Positions 32,676 through 39,444 of a stretch of DNA of 39,444 bases are shown one piece after another. Position 1 is the first letter of the stretch, and each line of letters opens with the position of its first letter. The notes under the pieces were generated by a model, which saw only the letters and a program-made list of their open reading frames with translations, made no database searches and was not told the origin of the DNA. Origin of the DNA: an uncultured Bacilli bacterium (lineage in GTDB: Bacteria; Bacillota_I; Bacilli_A; RF39; UBA660); assembly GCA_934090685.1 (NCBI GenBank), contig CAKOJN010000009.1, positions 1-39,444 of the forward strand, read 5' to 3'. A program made the translations under genes and the position numbers.

Positions 32676-34903
32676 TATTCACCATCCTTTTCTTCTAGTT
32701 TGATAAGTACATCTCTTGGTTTACTCCCTTTAGCAGGTCCAACTATTCCTTCTTCTTCAAACTGATCTATTATTCTAGCGGCTCTATTATATCCAATACT
32801 ATATTTTCTTTGTATTAATGAAGCACTTATTTGTCCCATTCTTACAGCATAATCAAGTATTTCATTATATAGTACGTCTTTATTTTCATTATTACCACTA
32901 CTAGCAGAACCACTAAATGATGAAGATGAATTGTTTGTTTCTAAATTAGTAAATTTCTCACTATATCTTGGTGGATGAGATTTTGATTTAACAAAATCTA
33001 CTACTCTTTGTATTTCATCATCACTTACAAAACTTCCCTGTACTCTTGTAGGTGTATTATCATCCATTGGTTTATATAACATATCACCTTTACCAAGAAG
33101 TTTCTCTGCTCCGGTCATATCTAAAATAGTACGACTATCTATTGATGAAGATACTGCGAAAGATATTCTTGTTGGTATATTTGATTTTACTACACCAGTA
33201 ATTACATCTGTAGATGGTCTTTGCGTAGCAACTATTAAATGGATACCAGCAGCTCTTGCAAGTTGTGTTATTCTCATAATTGAATCTTCAACTTCTTTAG
33301 CAGCAACAAGCATCAAATCAGCAAGTTCATCGATTATAACAAGTATAAATGGCATTTTCTTAAGACCACAATCAGGGTTTTTCTTGAGTTGTTTTTCTAT
33401 ATATTCATTATAAGTAGATATGTTTTTAGTTCCACTGTTTTTAAATGTTTCATACCTATCATCCATCTCAACTACTATTTTTTGTAATGCAGCACTTGCT
33501 TTTTTAGGATCAGTAACAACAGGCATAAGTAAATGAGGTATTCCTTCATAAGCATTAAATTCTACCTTTTTAGGATCGACAAGCACCATTTTAACTTCAT
33601 CAGGTGTCGCTCTCATAATAACTGATAAGATTATATTGTTAATACATACACTCTTACCACTACCAGTCGCACCAGCCACTAACATATGAGGAGTCTTATT
33701 TATCTCAACACATTTAACATTACCCATTATGTCTCTACCAAGAGGTGCTGCTAGTTTAGAATCTTTATATTTAGGATTTCGTTCTAAATCTTCCATAATT
33801 TCTCTCATTGATACAGGTATTATTGTTTGATTAGGTATTTCTATACCAACAGTGCTTTTACCTGGTATAGGTGCTTCTATTCTAACTTCTTTTGCCGATA
33901 ATTCAAGTGCTATTTCTCTTGAAATACTAAGTACTTTATTTACTTTAGTTCCTCTTTGTAATTCCATTTCATATTGAGTAACCGCAGGCCCTACATGTAT
34001 TTCTATTACTTTAGCAATCATACCAAAATCATTAAATACTCTTTCAAGTTTTTTAGTATTCGCAGCGATAACTTCTGTTGAATTAACTTTACCTTTTGAT
34101 TTAGGCATATTAAGTAAATTAATAGATGGTTTAACATAAGGTGTATCACTAGTATCAGCACTCGTATCAACAACAGGTTCTTTTACTTCTTCTTTAATTT
34201 CTTGTTTTCTTTCTAAATAATCTTCAACACTAGTTATAACTACTTTATTATCTTTAAGTGGTTCTTTTACTGAAGGAGTAATATCTTTAACAGATACATT
34301 CTCTTCATCTTCATCACTTGTTTCTCTCTTTCTAAATATTCTTTTAAATGGAGAAAATATTGTACTTATACAATCACTAAGTGTTAGATCAAATAACATT
34401 ATAAGTCCAAATGAAGCAATAATTATTATTACAATGTATGTACCTTCTATATCAAATAATGGTACAAATGCAAAAGTAAATAATGCTCCTAACATACCAC
34501 CACCAGTATTTCTTATTTCACTATCAGTATCATAAGCAACTGCGATATTATTATAAGTTTCAGTTATTATATTTGTTTTAATATTATTACTACTTACATA
34601 ATTAATATGTGAGAATAGTAGTATAGCAAAGATAATTGAATAAACTCCAATAAGTCTTCCAGTAAAATAATTTGGTTTTTCTCTCTTTCCTATTAAATAT
34701 AATGATAAACAAACAGATAATATTAAAAATGCTGCCCACCAATTACCAAATAAGAATATAGCAAACTTTTTAATTATTCCACCAACTATACCTTTTCTTC
34801 CTAAACCTAATATAGAAAGCACTAAAACAATTATTCCTGCACATTCTTTTTTATATTTAAAACCAGTATTTTCTTCTATTTTTTGTTTTTTCTTTTTAGC
34901 CAC
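32675..34903 (-). CDS. ftsK: DNA translocase FtsK/SpoIIIE
   Basis: 742 aa. Four N-terminal membrane helices (about 25-175), an acidic linker, then the alpha/beta motor: Walker A VAGATGSGKSVCINN (about 413), Walker B FILVIIDELADLMLVA, and a C-terminal gamma winged helix (about 675-738) that reads polar DNA motifs: YAVRMGQISASLIQRKYSIG then YNRAARIIDQFEEEGIVGPA. It moves chromosome DNA at the septum. It lies between deoD and ezrA, 10 nt after the latter. Confidence 0.95.
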   Translation of the reverse strand: MAKKKKQKIEENTGFKYKKECAGIIVLVLSILGLGRKGIVGGIIKKFAIFLFGNWWAAFLILSVCLSLYLIGKREKPNYFTGRLIGVYSIIFAILLFSHINYVSSNNIKTNIITETYNNIAVAYDTDSEIRNTGGGMLGALFTFAFVPLFDIEGTYIVIIIIASFGLIMLFDLTLSDCISTIFSPFKRIFRKRETSDEDEENVSVKDITPSVKEPLKDNKVVITSVEDYLERKQEIKEEVKEPVVDTSADTSDTPYVKPSINLLNMPKSKGKVNSTEVIAANTKKLERVFNDFGMIAKVIEIHVGPAVTQYEMELQRGTKVNKVLSISREIALELSAKEVRIEAPIPGKSTVGIEIPNQTIIPVSMREIMEDLERNPKYKDSKLAAPLGRDIMGNVKCVEINKTPHMLVAGATGSGKSVCINNIILSVIMRATPDEVKMVLVDPKKVEFNAYEGIPHLLMPVVTDPKKASAALQKIVVEMDDRYETFKNSGTKNISTYNEYIEKQLKKNPDCGLKKMPFILVIIDELADLMLVAAKEVEDSIMRITQLARAAGIHLIVATQRPSTDVITGVVKSNIPTRISFAVSSSIDSRTILDMTGAEKLLGKGDMLYKPMDDNTPTRVQGSFVSDDEIQRVVDFVKSKSHPPRYSEKFTNLETNNSSSSFSGSASSGNNENKDVLYNEILDYAVRMGQISASLIQRKYSIGYNRAARIIDQFEEEGIVGPAKGSKPRDVLIKLEEKDGE

Positions 34904-34913
34904 TTTAAGTCAC

Positions 34914-36626
34914 CTAACTTTCCATTTTGCTGAGTAATTTCTTATGTATTCCAGGTTCAACTATATTAAGTGTATTCAAAACTATTTCTAATGAATCTTT
35001 ATAGTTACCTTTATTAAATGCCTTAGTAGCTTTATTTAAACCTGACTCAACTTCAGAATTACTTGATCTATATCTATTACCATAAACAATAGCCATTTCT
35101 GCCATAGCTGCTGTTTTAGTAGTACTAGCTGCTGTCTTAAATAATTTAAGTGCTAAGTCACCTGCTGTTTCAACTCTTAAATTTAATGTCTTAATTGAAA
35201 TAGGCTTCTTATCTAATTCTTTATTAATTTCTTTTACCGCATCATATGCTTCTTTCATTTCAACATAAAATTGCTCTGGTATTCTAGGTAAATCATAATC
35301 CTTAATTTTATATTTAGAATTATTTATTATTCCTTTTATTTCAAATAATTGATCTCTTGCTCTTGCTTCATCTTCTTTTAAACTTCCTAAATTCTTAAGA
35401 GTTGTTTCTAATTTATCTTCAACCTTAGATAATGAAACTGCAACAAGTTCACAATCATTACTTAATTTAGAATAAGGCATAATTTTACATAAACTTCTAT
35501 CATTAACAAGTTTAAAACTATCTTTAACGCTTATTAATTCTTTATTAATCTCATCTATTACCTTAATATCATCATCACTAAGATCATATGTATCTTTTAA
35601 ATTACTAATCTCAGCGTAAAGATTTTTAACTATACTTGTTACTTTAGATAATCTTTCAGTTATATTAATAAGACCACGTTCATACTCTTTCTTACCTCTT
35701 TTTTCTGCATCAAAATCACTATATATAGATTCGTAATAATCAAGTAATGTTTTTAAGTCAAATATAGAATCTTGTAAATTTAATACTTTAAGTTTATCCA
35801 TAATTTCACTAATTTTTTTATTAGTCTCTTCTATATTATAATCTAAATTTAAATATTCTAAATTATATCCTGCTCTTGTAAGTTTAGTACTAATATTTTT
35901 AATATCATTCATTTTCTTTGGAAGTATCATAGTTGACATAAGTATAATAGTTGGTGCTTCTTCTATAACAATACTAATGTTATGAATCATATCATCAAGT
36001 GCCTTAACTATTTTACCTAATTCTTCATATTCATGATTCTGCATCGCAACTTCAAATCCACTAAATAATTTATCTATGTTTTCAAATTGTAATTCTATTG
36101 GGTTACATATATCTCCATATTCATTTTTATTTTTATTGTATTTAAATACTACTTCTCTATATAAACTTTTTAATTTAGTAACTGCTTCTCTATTTCTCTC
36201 TTCACTTTCAGTTAATTCTTTTATTTCATTTAATAATTTATATGATTTAGCTTTAACATGAAAGATATTCTTTTCAGCAAGTGAAAGTGCTTCTTTTGCT
36301 TCCTTATATTCCTTATTAACACAACGAGTCTCTACATCTATTAAATTATCTGTTAATTTAGGCATATCTTTATTCTCTATATTATCATATCTTTTTTTCC
36401 AAGATTCTACTAATTCCTCAGTCTTTTTATTATTAACAAGTTTACTCGCTTTTGAAAGTTCACTCATTAATTGAGAAGAAATAATCAAATTCTTTTCAGT
36501 TGTTAATTTATCTACTGAAGATAATATACTATTCTTCCTTTTGTTTTTAATTATAATTGTAAGTATAAATAAAAGTACTGATAATAAAATAAATACACCA
36601 GCAATAATTATAGTTATCTTATTCAT
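34914..36626 (-). CDS. ezrA: Septation ring regulator EzrA
   Basis: 570 aa, the normal EzrA size. One N-terminal membrane helix (ITIIIAGVFILLSVLLFILT) facing a long helical, spectrin-like cytoplasmic part. Family positions at the end (GDLALKLFKTAASTTKTAAM, AEMAIVYGNRYRSSN) are conserved. It limits FtsZ ring assembly and links it to wall synthesis. Its operon with ftsK fits a division role. Confidence 0.9.
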   Translation of the reverse strand: MNKITIIIAGVFILLSVLLFILTIIIKNKRKNSILSSVDKLTTEKNLIISSQLMSELSKASKLVNNKKTEELVESWKKRYDNIENKDMPKLTDNLIDVETRCVNKEYKEAKEALSLAEKNIFHVKAKSYKLLNEIKELTESEERNREAVTKLKSLYREVVFKYNKNKNEYGDICNPIELQFENIDKLFSGFEVAMQNHEYEELGKIVKALDDMIHNISIVIEEAPTIILMSTMILPKKMNDIKNISTKLTRAGYNLEYLNLDYNIEETNKKISEIMDKLKVLNLQDSIFDLKTLLDYYESIYSDFDAEKRGKKEYERGLINITERLSKVTSIVKNLYAEISNLKDTYDLSDDDIKVIDEINKELISVKDSFKLVNDRSLCKIMPYSKLSNDCELVAVSLSKVEDKLETTLKNLGSLKEDEARARDQLFEIKGIINNSKYKIKDYDLPRIPEQFYVEMKEAYDAVKEINKELDKKPISIKTLNLRVETAGDLALKLFKTAASTTKTAAMAEMAIVYGNRYRSSNSEVESGLNKATKAFNKGNYKDSLEIVLNTLNIVEPGIHKKLLSKMES

Positions 36627-36685
36627 ATACTATCCTCCTTATACATTTTAACATATTTAATATTTTTTTTGTAGTGTTTTACATA

Positions 36686-36715
36686 TAAAAACCAAGTTTT
36701 TTACTTGGTTATTTT
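36686..36715 (-). terminator. Terminator after the 236-aa unknown gene
   Basis: Minus strand AACCAAG, 7-nt loop, CTTGGTT then TTTA, overlapping the stop codon. Confidence 0.75.
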
Positions 36716-37419
36716 TTCCTTAAAGTTGGTTTATTAATTATTTCTTTTGTTTTATATCCCATTATATAATATTTCATATCATCTCTAAATTTACTAAATT
36801 TGACTTTAATATCCTCATCTATATTCTCTTTATAATCTAGTTTTAACATATCAAAAGCAATCTTACAAAAGTCATAATCAATGTCCCCAGTCAAGCCACT
36901 ATTATCTGCATTATATATAAGTACATTGCCTGGTACAATTGAACGGCATGCTTTTAAAGTCCCATTAGAAATTGGTGTTTCAACTGGATTTGGTACATCA
37001 GGATATACAATATCAGAAGTATGTTGCTTTAATTTAAGCATCTCTCTAACTTGAGAAATCATATATTCTAATTGTCTTCTTTTTCTAAATGTTTCAATTA
37101 AATAAGATACAGTATCTGAATTAAATTCATCACTCTTAGTAGTTTCATAATATAATTCTCTTTTAAAAAAATCAATAAGTTTCTTAAGTCCAGTTTCACT
37201 ATAACTTGCAAGTTCATTATAGTCAGCAACTATTCCATTATTCATTAAATATTCTATTTGAGATTTGTCCTCAATTTTATAATATTTACTCAAATCTCTT
37301 TGATGTCTTTTCTTACTGATGTCCATGTACATACTTACAGGAAATTGTGTATCATCATATATAAGATGTTCTAAATCATATCCCTGTATATAACATTCAT
37401 TATTACTAATTATTTTCAT
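36709..37419 (-). CDS. Unknown soluble protein, 236 aa
   Basis: No recognised domain. Charged, mostly helical middle (about 75-145, with FRKRRQLEYMISQVREMLKL), a segment GTLKACRSIVPGNVLIYNAD then NSGLTGDIDYD, and a basic tail. No signal or membrane segment. I chose the ATG at 37417-37419 because a GGAGG lies about 5 nt upstream; the earlier GTG contains that site. It begins the accessory right-hand region after ezrA, between hairpin terminators, so it is a single-gene unit. Confidence 0.55.
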   Translation of the reverse strand: MKIISNNECYIQGYDLEHLIYDDTQFPVSMYMDISKKRHQRDLSKYYKIEDKSQIEYLMNNGIVADYNELASYSETGLKKLIDFFKRELYYETTKSDEFNSDTVSYLIETFRKRRQLEYMISQVREMLKLKQHTSDIVYPDVPNPVETPISNGTLKACRSIVPGNVLIYNADNSGLTGDIDYDFCKIAFDMLKLDYKENIDEDIKVKFSKFRDDMKYYIMGYKTKEIINKPTLRKK

Positions 37420-37572
37420 ACCTACCTCCACTTAGTTATTTATACTTTTATTATATAGGAAATATTTAAAAATGACAAACTTTTTATTATCTAATATATT
37501 TATTATATATCTTTTGACTACTATAACATACGAAACTTAAGAATACCAAAAGCAACGTTACTCCTAACTACT

Positions 37573-37621
37573 AAAAAAGAGCATAGTAATTCTTATTGTT
37601 AATAAGTCTTTACTAGCCCTT
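37573..37621 (-). terminator. Terminator after the 366-aa unknown gene
   Basis: Minus strand AAGGGCTAGTAA, 20-nt loop, TTACTATGCTCTT (one bulge) then TTTT, overlapping the stop codon. Confidence 0.65.
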
Positions 37622-38720
37622 ATTTTTTAATTTTATTATTATTTAATACTAATTGTTTAATATTTGCTTTTTTCTTCATATTTTCACTAGTTATACTTGA
37701 GGCATAACTAGTTGCTTTTAATAATTCATCATAAACAAAAACAATTTGTTCTGGAGTAGCAGGTATTTTATCGTCATAAGTTGCTCCAGCTTTTCCATTA
37801 GTAATATTTAATCTTATATCAATTTTATTTTCAACATTATCTCCGCAATAATAAATTGCTACAACTTCACCCTTATCTGATTCATAATTGCCGCTAGTGG
37901 AATAATAATGTAAAACCTGTAAATATTTTTCTTCACCTAATTTGTAAGATAATTGAAATGAAAAACCATCTGGGTTTCTATAATAGGTTGTTGTATTTTC
38001 TGTACTAATATCAGTTATTTCTAGACTACAACAACCTTGTCTATATTTACCATGTTCAGAGTTATATGAGTTAGCATTAATTTTAACATTCTTTAAACAG
38101 TTACTAATCTCATCAAGTTCAATATCGTCATTAAGAAAAGGATTAACAGCTTTATCAAAATCTAGAACAGCCTCTCTAAAGATTTGTCCCAATTTTGTTT
38201 TATTATCTCTCTCAACTGAAGAATTATAATTGCTTTTATTTTCTTTATCATCTTGCATCCAGTCATATGCAGAAATATAAGGATTTACCTTTTTTAAAAT
38301 TTCAGAAGTAATCTTTGCTATTAATTCATCATACTTTTCAACTTCAGTTTCAGGTAAATTATTTTTTCTCAAGAAATAATCTTTCATTTCAGTTAAAAAG
38401 ATTAATAGTCCTTCTTTTGAATCAATATGATAGGTTTTTAAATATTTCTCATCTGTAGCCCAATCAATTGGATTCCAATCATTACATCCTCCGTCTACTC
38501 TAATATTATAAGGATTACCAGGATATTTTTGATAAATAATATTTGCAACTTCTAGTGGGATTCTACCATTAACTATTGTATAATAACTACCACCAAAACA
38601 TATTGCGAGATTATTCCAATAATGTACTTCTTCTCTTGTACCATATCTTCCTTCAGCTACTGACAAAGGATTATTTATACCAACAGCTTTCATAACCTCA
38701 TTAAATTCTAAACGATTCAT
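37620..38720 (-). CDS. Unknown protein, 366 aa, accessory
   Basis: Not recognised. The N-terminal half has aromatic and Gly-rich stretches (SVAEGRYGTREEVHYWNNLA, YNIRVDGGCNDWNPIDWATD) that read like a repeated fold; the C-terminal half (about 215-320) looks beta-rich (QGCCSLEITDI, YRNPDGFSFQLSYKLGEEKY, IDIRLNITNG). No signal peptide or membrane segment, so cytosolic. Strong AAGGGAGG before the ATG and a promoter with a dyad at the -35. It sits beside a mobilisation-gene remnant and a partial tRNA, so it is probably cargo of a mobile element. Confidence 0.55.
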   Translation of the reverse strand: MNRLEFNEVMKAVGINNPLSVAEGRYGTREEVHYWNNLAICFGGSYYTIVNGRIPLEVANIIYQKYPGNPYNIRVDGGCNDWNPIDWATDEKYLKTYHIDSKEGLLIFLTEMKDYFLRKNNLPETEVEKYDELIAKITSEILKKVNPYISAYDWMQDDKENKSNYNSSVERDNKTKLGQIFREAVLDFDKAVNPFLNDDIELDEISNCLKNVKINANSYNSEHGKYRQGCCSLEITDISTENTTTYYRNPDGFSFQLSYKLGEEKYLQVLHYYSTSGNYESDKGEVVAIYYCGDNVENKIDIRLNITNGKAGATYDDKIPATPEQIVFVYDELLKATSYASSITSENMKKKANIKQLVLNNNKIKK

Positions 38721-38745
38721 TATAAACCTCCCTTGTTAGTTAACT

Positions 38746-38797
38746 ATTATAACATACTTTTTCTCTATTTGAACGATTTTTATTTGTTATCGTTCAA
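38746..38797 (-). promoter_or_regulatory. Promoter and dyad upstream of the 366-aa gene
   Basis: Minus strand -10 TATAAT (38746-38751), weak -35 GTTCAA (38769-38774) at 17 bp. A perfect inverted repeat TTGAACGAT, 11 nt, ATCGTTCAA (38769-38777 and 38789-38797) covers the -35. It has no T run after it, so an operator is more likely than a terminator. Confidence 0.5.
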
Positions 38798-39226
38798 AAT
38801 CATCCTTTTCTTTACTTAAATCTAATTCTTCAATGTCATCATCATCTAATACATTATCTTCATACATATCATCAACAACATCAATGTATTTATCATCTTT
38901 ATCATACCAATTATGAAGTTTACTATATAAGAATGATATTAACTTATCAAACTTATCTTTCCAATATTCAATTATATTTTCAAACTACTTATTTTAGAAT
39001 TTAAGAAAGCTATTTCATTATCTTTTTCTTTAAATTGTTCATCAACATTGGTTAAGGTATTAGACAAACTTTGGATTTTATCATATTCTTTATTTGTATT
39101 ATCAACTTGATTGATAAAGTCTATAAACAAGTCTTTGTTTGATTTAGATAAAATATAATTATCTTTATTTAATTTAGATATTTTAAGTATATCAATTTTA
39201 TATTCTTCTTTAATAATATTTAACAT
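38787..39226 (-). pseudogene. C-terminal remnant of a MobV/Pre-type relaxase
   Basis: Two frames together give a coiled-coil stretch (NKDLFIDFINQVDNTNKEYD, EKDNEIAFLNSKISSL) that stops at 38972, then in the next frame ENIIEYWKDKFDKLISFLYS, KLHNWYDKDDKYID, VVDDMYEDNVL and the acidic end KEKDDFER. This layout, coil then acidic tail, resembles the C-terminus of MobV plasmid recombination proteins. A one-base frame shift lies near 38976-38985. The catalytic N-terminal part (HxDE) is absent. Confidence 0.55.
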
Positions 39227-39260
39227 AATACTATTCCTTCTTTCTAGGATAGTTTCTTAA

Positions 39261-39293
39261 AAACAAAAAAACTAATCCATTTCTGAATTAGTT
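39261..39293 (-). terminator. Second hairpin after the tRNA end
   Basis: Minus strand AACTAATTC, 6-nt loop, GGATTAGTT followed by seven T. Confidence 0.65.
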
Positions 39294-39300
39294 ATTTATT

Positions 39301-39319
39301 AAAACTCGAAAAGTTCGAG
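39301..39319 (-). terminator. Terminator directly after the partial tRNA
   Basis: Minus strand CTCGAA, 3-nt loop, TTCGAG followed by TTTT. Fits the original tRNA transcript end. Confidence 0.65.
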
Positions 39320-39331
39320 CAGATTTCCTTA

Positions 39332-39376
39332 TGGTAGCGACGGAGAGATTCGAACTCACGACCTCCTGGGTATGAA
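39332..39376 (-). other. 3' part of tRNA-Met(CAU): element attachment-site remnant
   Basis: Minus strand TTCATACCCAGGAGGTCG continuing to CGTCGCTACCA: the anticodon loop (CAT at 39372-39374), 3' anticodon stem, variable loop, T arm with TTCGAAT, acceptor strand and encoded CCA of an elongator tRNA-Met. Upstream of the loop the sequence (GGGCTTATTT) cannot form the 5' anticodon stem, D arm or acceptor. The tRNA is therefore cut exactly at the anticodon loop, as after integration of an element into a tRNA gene. One T-stem pair is a T.T mismatch, suggesting decay. Confidence 0.75.
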
Positions 39377-39402
39377 AAATAAGCCCTAAATTAAATTACC
39401 GT

Positions 39403-39444
39403 TTATTTTTTACCGTTTCCCTTATTAAATAAGGCTTCGCTCCG
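39403..39444 (-). CDS. Possible end of a gene, partial at the window edge
   Basis: 13 codons open to the right edge, ending RSEALFNKGNGKK and a TAA, about 27 nt from the tRNA fragment. Integrase genes often end beside their attachment site, so this could be an integrase end. Too short to identify. A direct repeat TACCGTTT (39397-39404 and 39411-39418) lies here. Confidence 0.2.
   Translation of the reverse strand, partial: RSEALFNKGNGKK

Noticed and set aside
38769..38797. Terminator of the relaxase remnant
   Set aside because: The stem is perfect but no T run follows on the minus strand; it covers a -35 box, so an operator is preferred.
39332..39376. Complete tRNA-Met gene
   Set aside because: The 5' anticodon stem, D arm and 5' acceptor strand cannot be found upstream of the loop.

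Overview
The window is very AT-rich, gene-dense DNA from a low-GC Gram-positive (Bacillota) bacterium. The gene content supports this: ezrA, a ComN-type regulator, a ymfF/ymfH-like M16 pair, RNase HIII, fused SecDF, a LiaF-like protein, and the order secDF-rel-dtd. Reading frames end in TGA as well as TAA/TAG, and Trp is TGG, so the code is the standard one and not the mycoplasma code. A gut-type uncultured Bacilli lineage with a small genome is likely, but that is inference. Almost all genes lie on the minus strand; only rnhC and one small YjcZ-like gene are on the plus strand.

Layout. 1-7.2 kb is an accessory segment: the start of a response regulator, a cytidine deaminase, TraX, DUF1697, a MerR regulator with a textbook 19-bp-spacer promoter, a broken CPBP gene, an alpha/beta hydrolase, a GT2 glycosyltransferase, a broken GT1 glycosyltransferase and an acyltransferase. 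7.3-14.2 kb is core: threonylcarbamoyl-AMP synthase, a LiaF-like membrane protein, signal peptidase I, ribosomal protein L19, FtsW, and a thymidylate cassette (dTMP kinase, deoxynucleotidase, ThyA, DHFR). 14.2-18.8 kb holds a pilin-like surface protein, rnhC, a DUF1016 nuclease and two related unknown genes. 18.8-27.5 kb holds mutS, a KilA-N gene, dtd, rel, secDF and comN. 27.6-29.3 kb holds ruined DUF1016 copies and a second pilin-like gene. 29.4-36.6 kb holds the M16 pair, deoD, ftsK/spoIIIE and ezrA. 36.7-39.4 kb is accessory again: two unknown genes, a broken MobV-type relaxase end, and a partial tRNA-Met that looks like one end of an integrated element.

Most unusual signals. (1) The intact DUF1016 gene and three decayed DUF1016 fragments each carry a 19-nt palindrome at the same codon position, just before the conserved QL(S/T)WS motif. 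The arm sequence differs in every copy, yet the symmetry is kept (perfect in three, one mismatch in the fourth). (2) The KilA-N gene carries a perfect 32-bp palindrome inside its coding sequence. Together these suggest an undescribed class of self-complementary cassette inside genes for DNA-binding proteins. (3) The two pilin-like proteins end in a DUF6273/C-type-lectin-like domain. Its last 42 codons differ mainly at the first two bases of NNY codons, the footprint expected of a diversity-generating retroelement, though no reverse transcriptase or template is in the window. (4) The promoter of the first pilin gene has a run of nine G between -35 and -10 (19-bp spacer); its paralogue has no G run and a 17-bp spacer. 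This looks like a phase-variation switch. (5) Rel has lost the HDxxED hydrolase motif and appears to start at an AUU codon.
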